64,000 nt of DNA, from NCBI RefSeq assembly GCF_003001935.1, contig NZ_PVNG01000007.1, positions 124,001 through 188,000 on the forward strand. The letters run 5' to 3'. The notes under the pieces were generated by a model. That model searched no databases. It was not told where the DNA came from and was given only the letters and a program-made list of their open reading frames with translations. This stretch comes from Nonomuraea fuscirosea (GTDB lineage: Bacteria; Actinomycetota; Actinomycetes; Streptosporangiales; Streptosporangiaceae). Positions 63,459 to 64,000 of this stretch are shown piece after piece. Each line of letters opens with the position of its first letter. Position 1 is the first letter of the stretch. The translations under genes and the position numbers were made by a program.

Positions 63459-64000
63459 GTGCCATTCATCGTGGTGGCGCTCGTGGCGGTGATGACCGCC
63501 GACGTGCTGCTGCTGACGCAGGCGCGCACGACCGTCGAACCCGTCGCGGTACGCGCCACGCCGAAGCAGTCGCTGCTGGCCGGGAAACGCCCCCAGGAAC
63601 AGCGCCCCCAGGAACAGATCAGGACCCTCCAGCCGGTCGCGCCGCTGGGCAGACTGCACAAACCCAACCTGTTCGTGCTCACCCGCCGGCCGTTCACCAA
63701 CGCGTCGTTACAGAAGGTCGCCAAACTCTCCGGGGTGCGCGCGCTGGAGCTGGCCGACGCGGCGTCGATCACGCTCGACGGCAAACGGGTGCAGACCCTG
63801 GCCGTCAACCCCTCCACGTTCCGCGCCTACACCCCCAAGGTGACCGCCGCGTCCGACGCGCTCTGGCAGAACGTGGCGGCCGGTGACGTCGCGGTCTCGT
63901 TCGTGCTGGGCAACGACGGCGGGCTCACGCTGCACCGCCGGGTGCCGGCGGGCTCGGCGGGCAACCTGCGCATCGGCGCGTACGCCACCACGGGTTTCGG
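63459..64000 (+). CDS. Membrane-anchored or secreted protein, 3' end outside window
   Basis: About 180 codons visible. The N-terminus is hydrophobic (VPFIVVALVAVMTADVLLLT), preceded in frame by basic codons (KTRKRRNTLKL) that would complete a signal anchor but lack an ATG/GTG/TTG start, so the true start is unsure. After the helix come the short repeat RPQEQ x2 and a soluble domain. It contains a TTA codon at 63708-63710. No family can be assigned from this portion. Confidence 0.55.
   Translation, partial: MPFIVVALVAVMTADVLLLTQARTTVEPVAVRATPKQSLLAGKRPQEQRPQEQIRTLQPVAPLGRLHKPNLFVLTRRPFTNASLQKVAKLSGVRALELADAASITLDGKRVQTLAVNPSTFRAYTPKVTAASDALWQNVAAGDVAVSFVLGNDGGLTLHRRVPAGSAGNLRIGAYATTGF

Overview
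The window is chromosomal DNA from a very GC-rich actinomycete. The Actinobacteria-specific neighbourhoods mfd / SurA-like lipoprotein / mazG / eno / septum protein / DUF501 / ppx and mca / DUF4307 / greA are both present. Mycothiol chemistry (mca), frequent GTG and TTG starts and many 4-bp GTGA or ATGA gene overlaps agree. The gene content resembles Streptosporangiaceae such as Nonomuraea, but the genus is an inference. I saw no insertion sequence, phage, CRISPR array or rRNA gene.

Layout. 1-9356: a leftward surface-polysaccharide operon (chain-length protein, polymerase/ligase, small-molecule kinase, sulfotransferase, flippase cut by the window edge). Beside it are a divergent GH26-like lipoprotein and a second leftward group (methyltransferase, APS kinase fused to a degenerate ATP-sulfurylase, TauE/SafE permease). 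Together they look like a system for a sulfated exopolysaccharide. 9419-18491: housekeeping block from mfd to ppx. 18665-24697: secreted protein, PadR/HAAS pair, family-5 uracil-DNA glycosylase, type II NADH dehydrogenase under a perfect Rex operator, ACT protein, peptide-deformylase homologue lacking the catalytic Glu, and a class I tRNA with a UAA anticodon. 24698-25331: a gene-free stretch holding a perfect 22-bp palindrome.

25332-33131: Bax-inhibitor-like protein, small proteins, thiolase, beta-propeller lipoprotein, SGNH hydrolase, cystathionine beta-synthase and an imine-reductase-like enzyme. 33189-43000: a large AfsR-like regulator converging on and overlapping an orphan sensor kinase, cystathionine gamma-synthase/lyase, small membrane proteins, and a DinB/VOC operon divergent from a WYL regulator. 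43121-49934: a VWA / MoxR-ATPase pair with a secreted protein between them, a FIST sensor protein and a ROK kinase carrying an in-frame triple 12-residue repeat. 50057-64000: ECF sigma and partner, M1 peptidase, RDD protein, hppD with a divergent Lrp regulator, a class A PBP, a DUF255 protein, an acidic orphan, mca, DUF4307, greA and a secreted protein cut by the right edge.

How genes work together. cbs and the cystathionine gamma-synthase/lyase supply transsulfuration. The APS kinase could feed PAPS to the sulfotransferase. ndh under Rex links respiration to NADH/NAD+. A recurrent feature is short tandem duplication (15-43 bp units, 2-4 copies) at gene 3' ends, between genes and inside two coding regions. 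All functions are read from sequence motifs and remembered family features; no database search was run.
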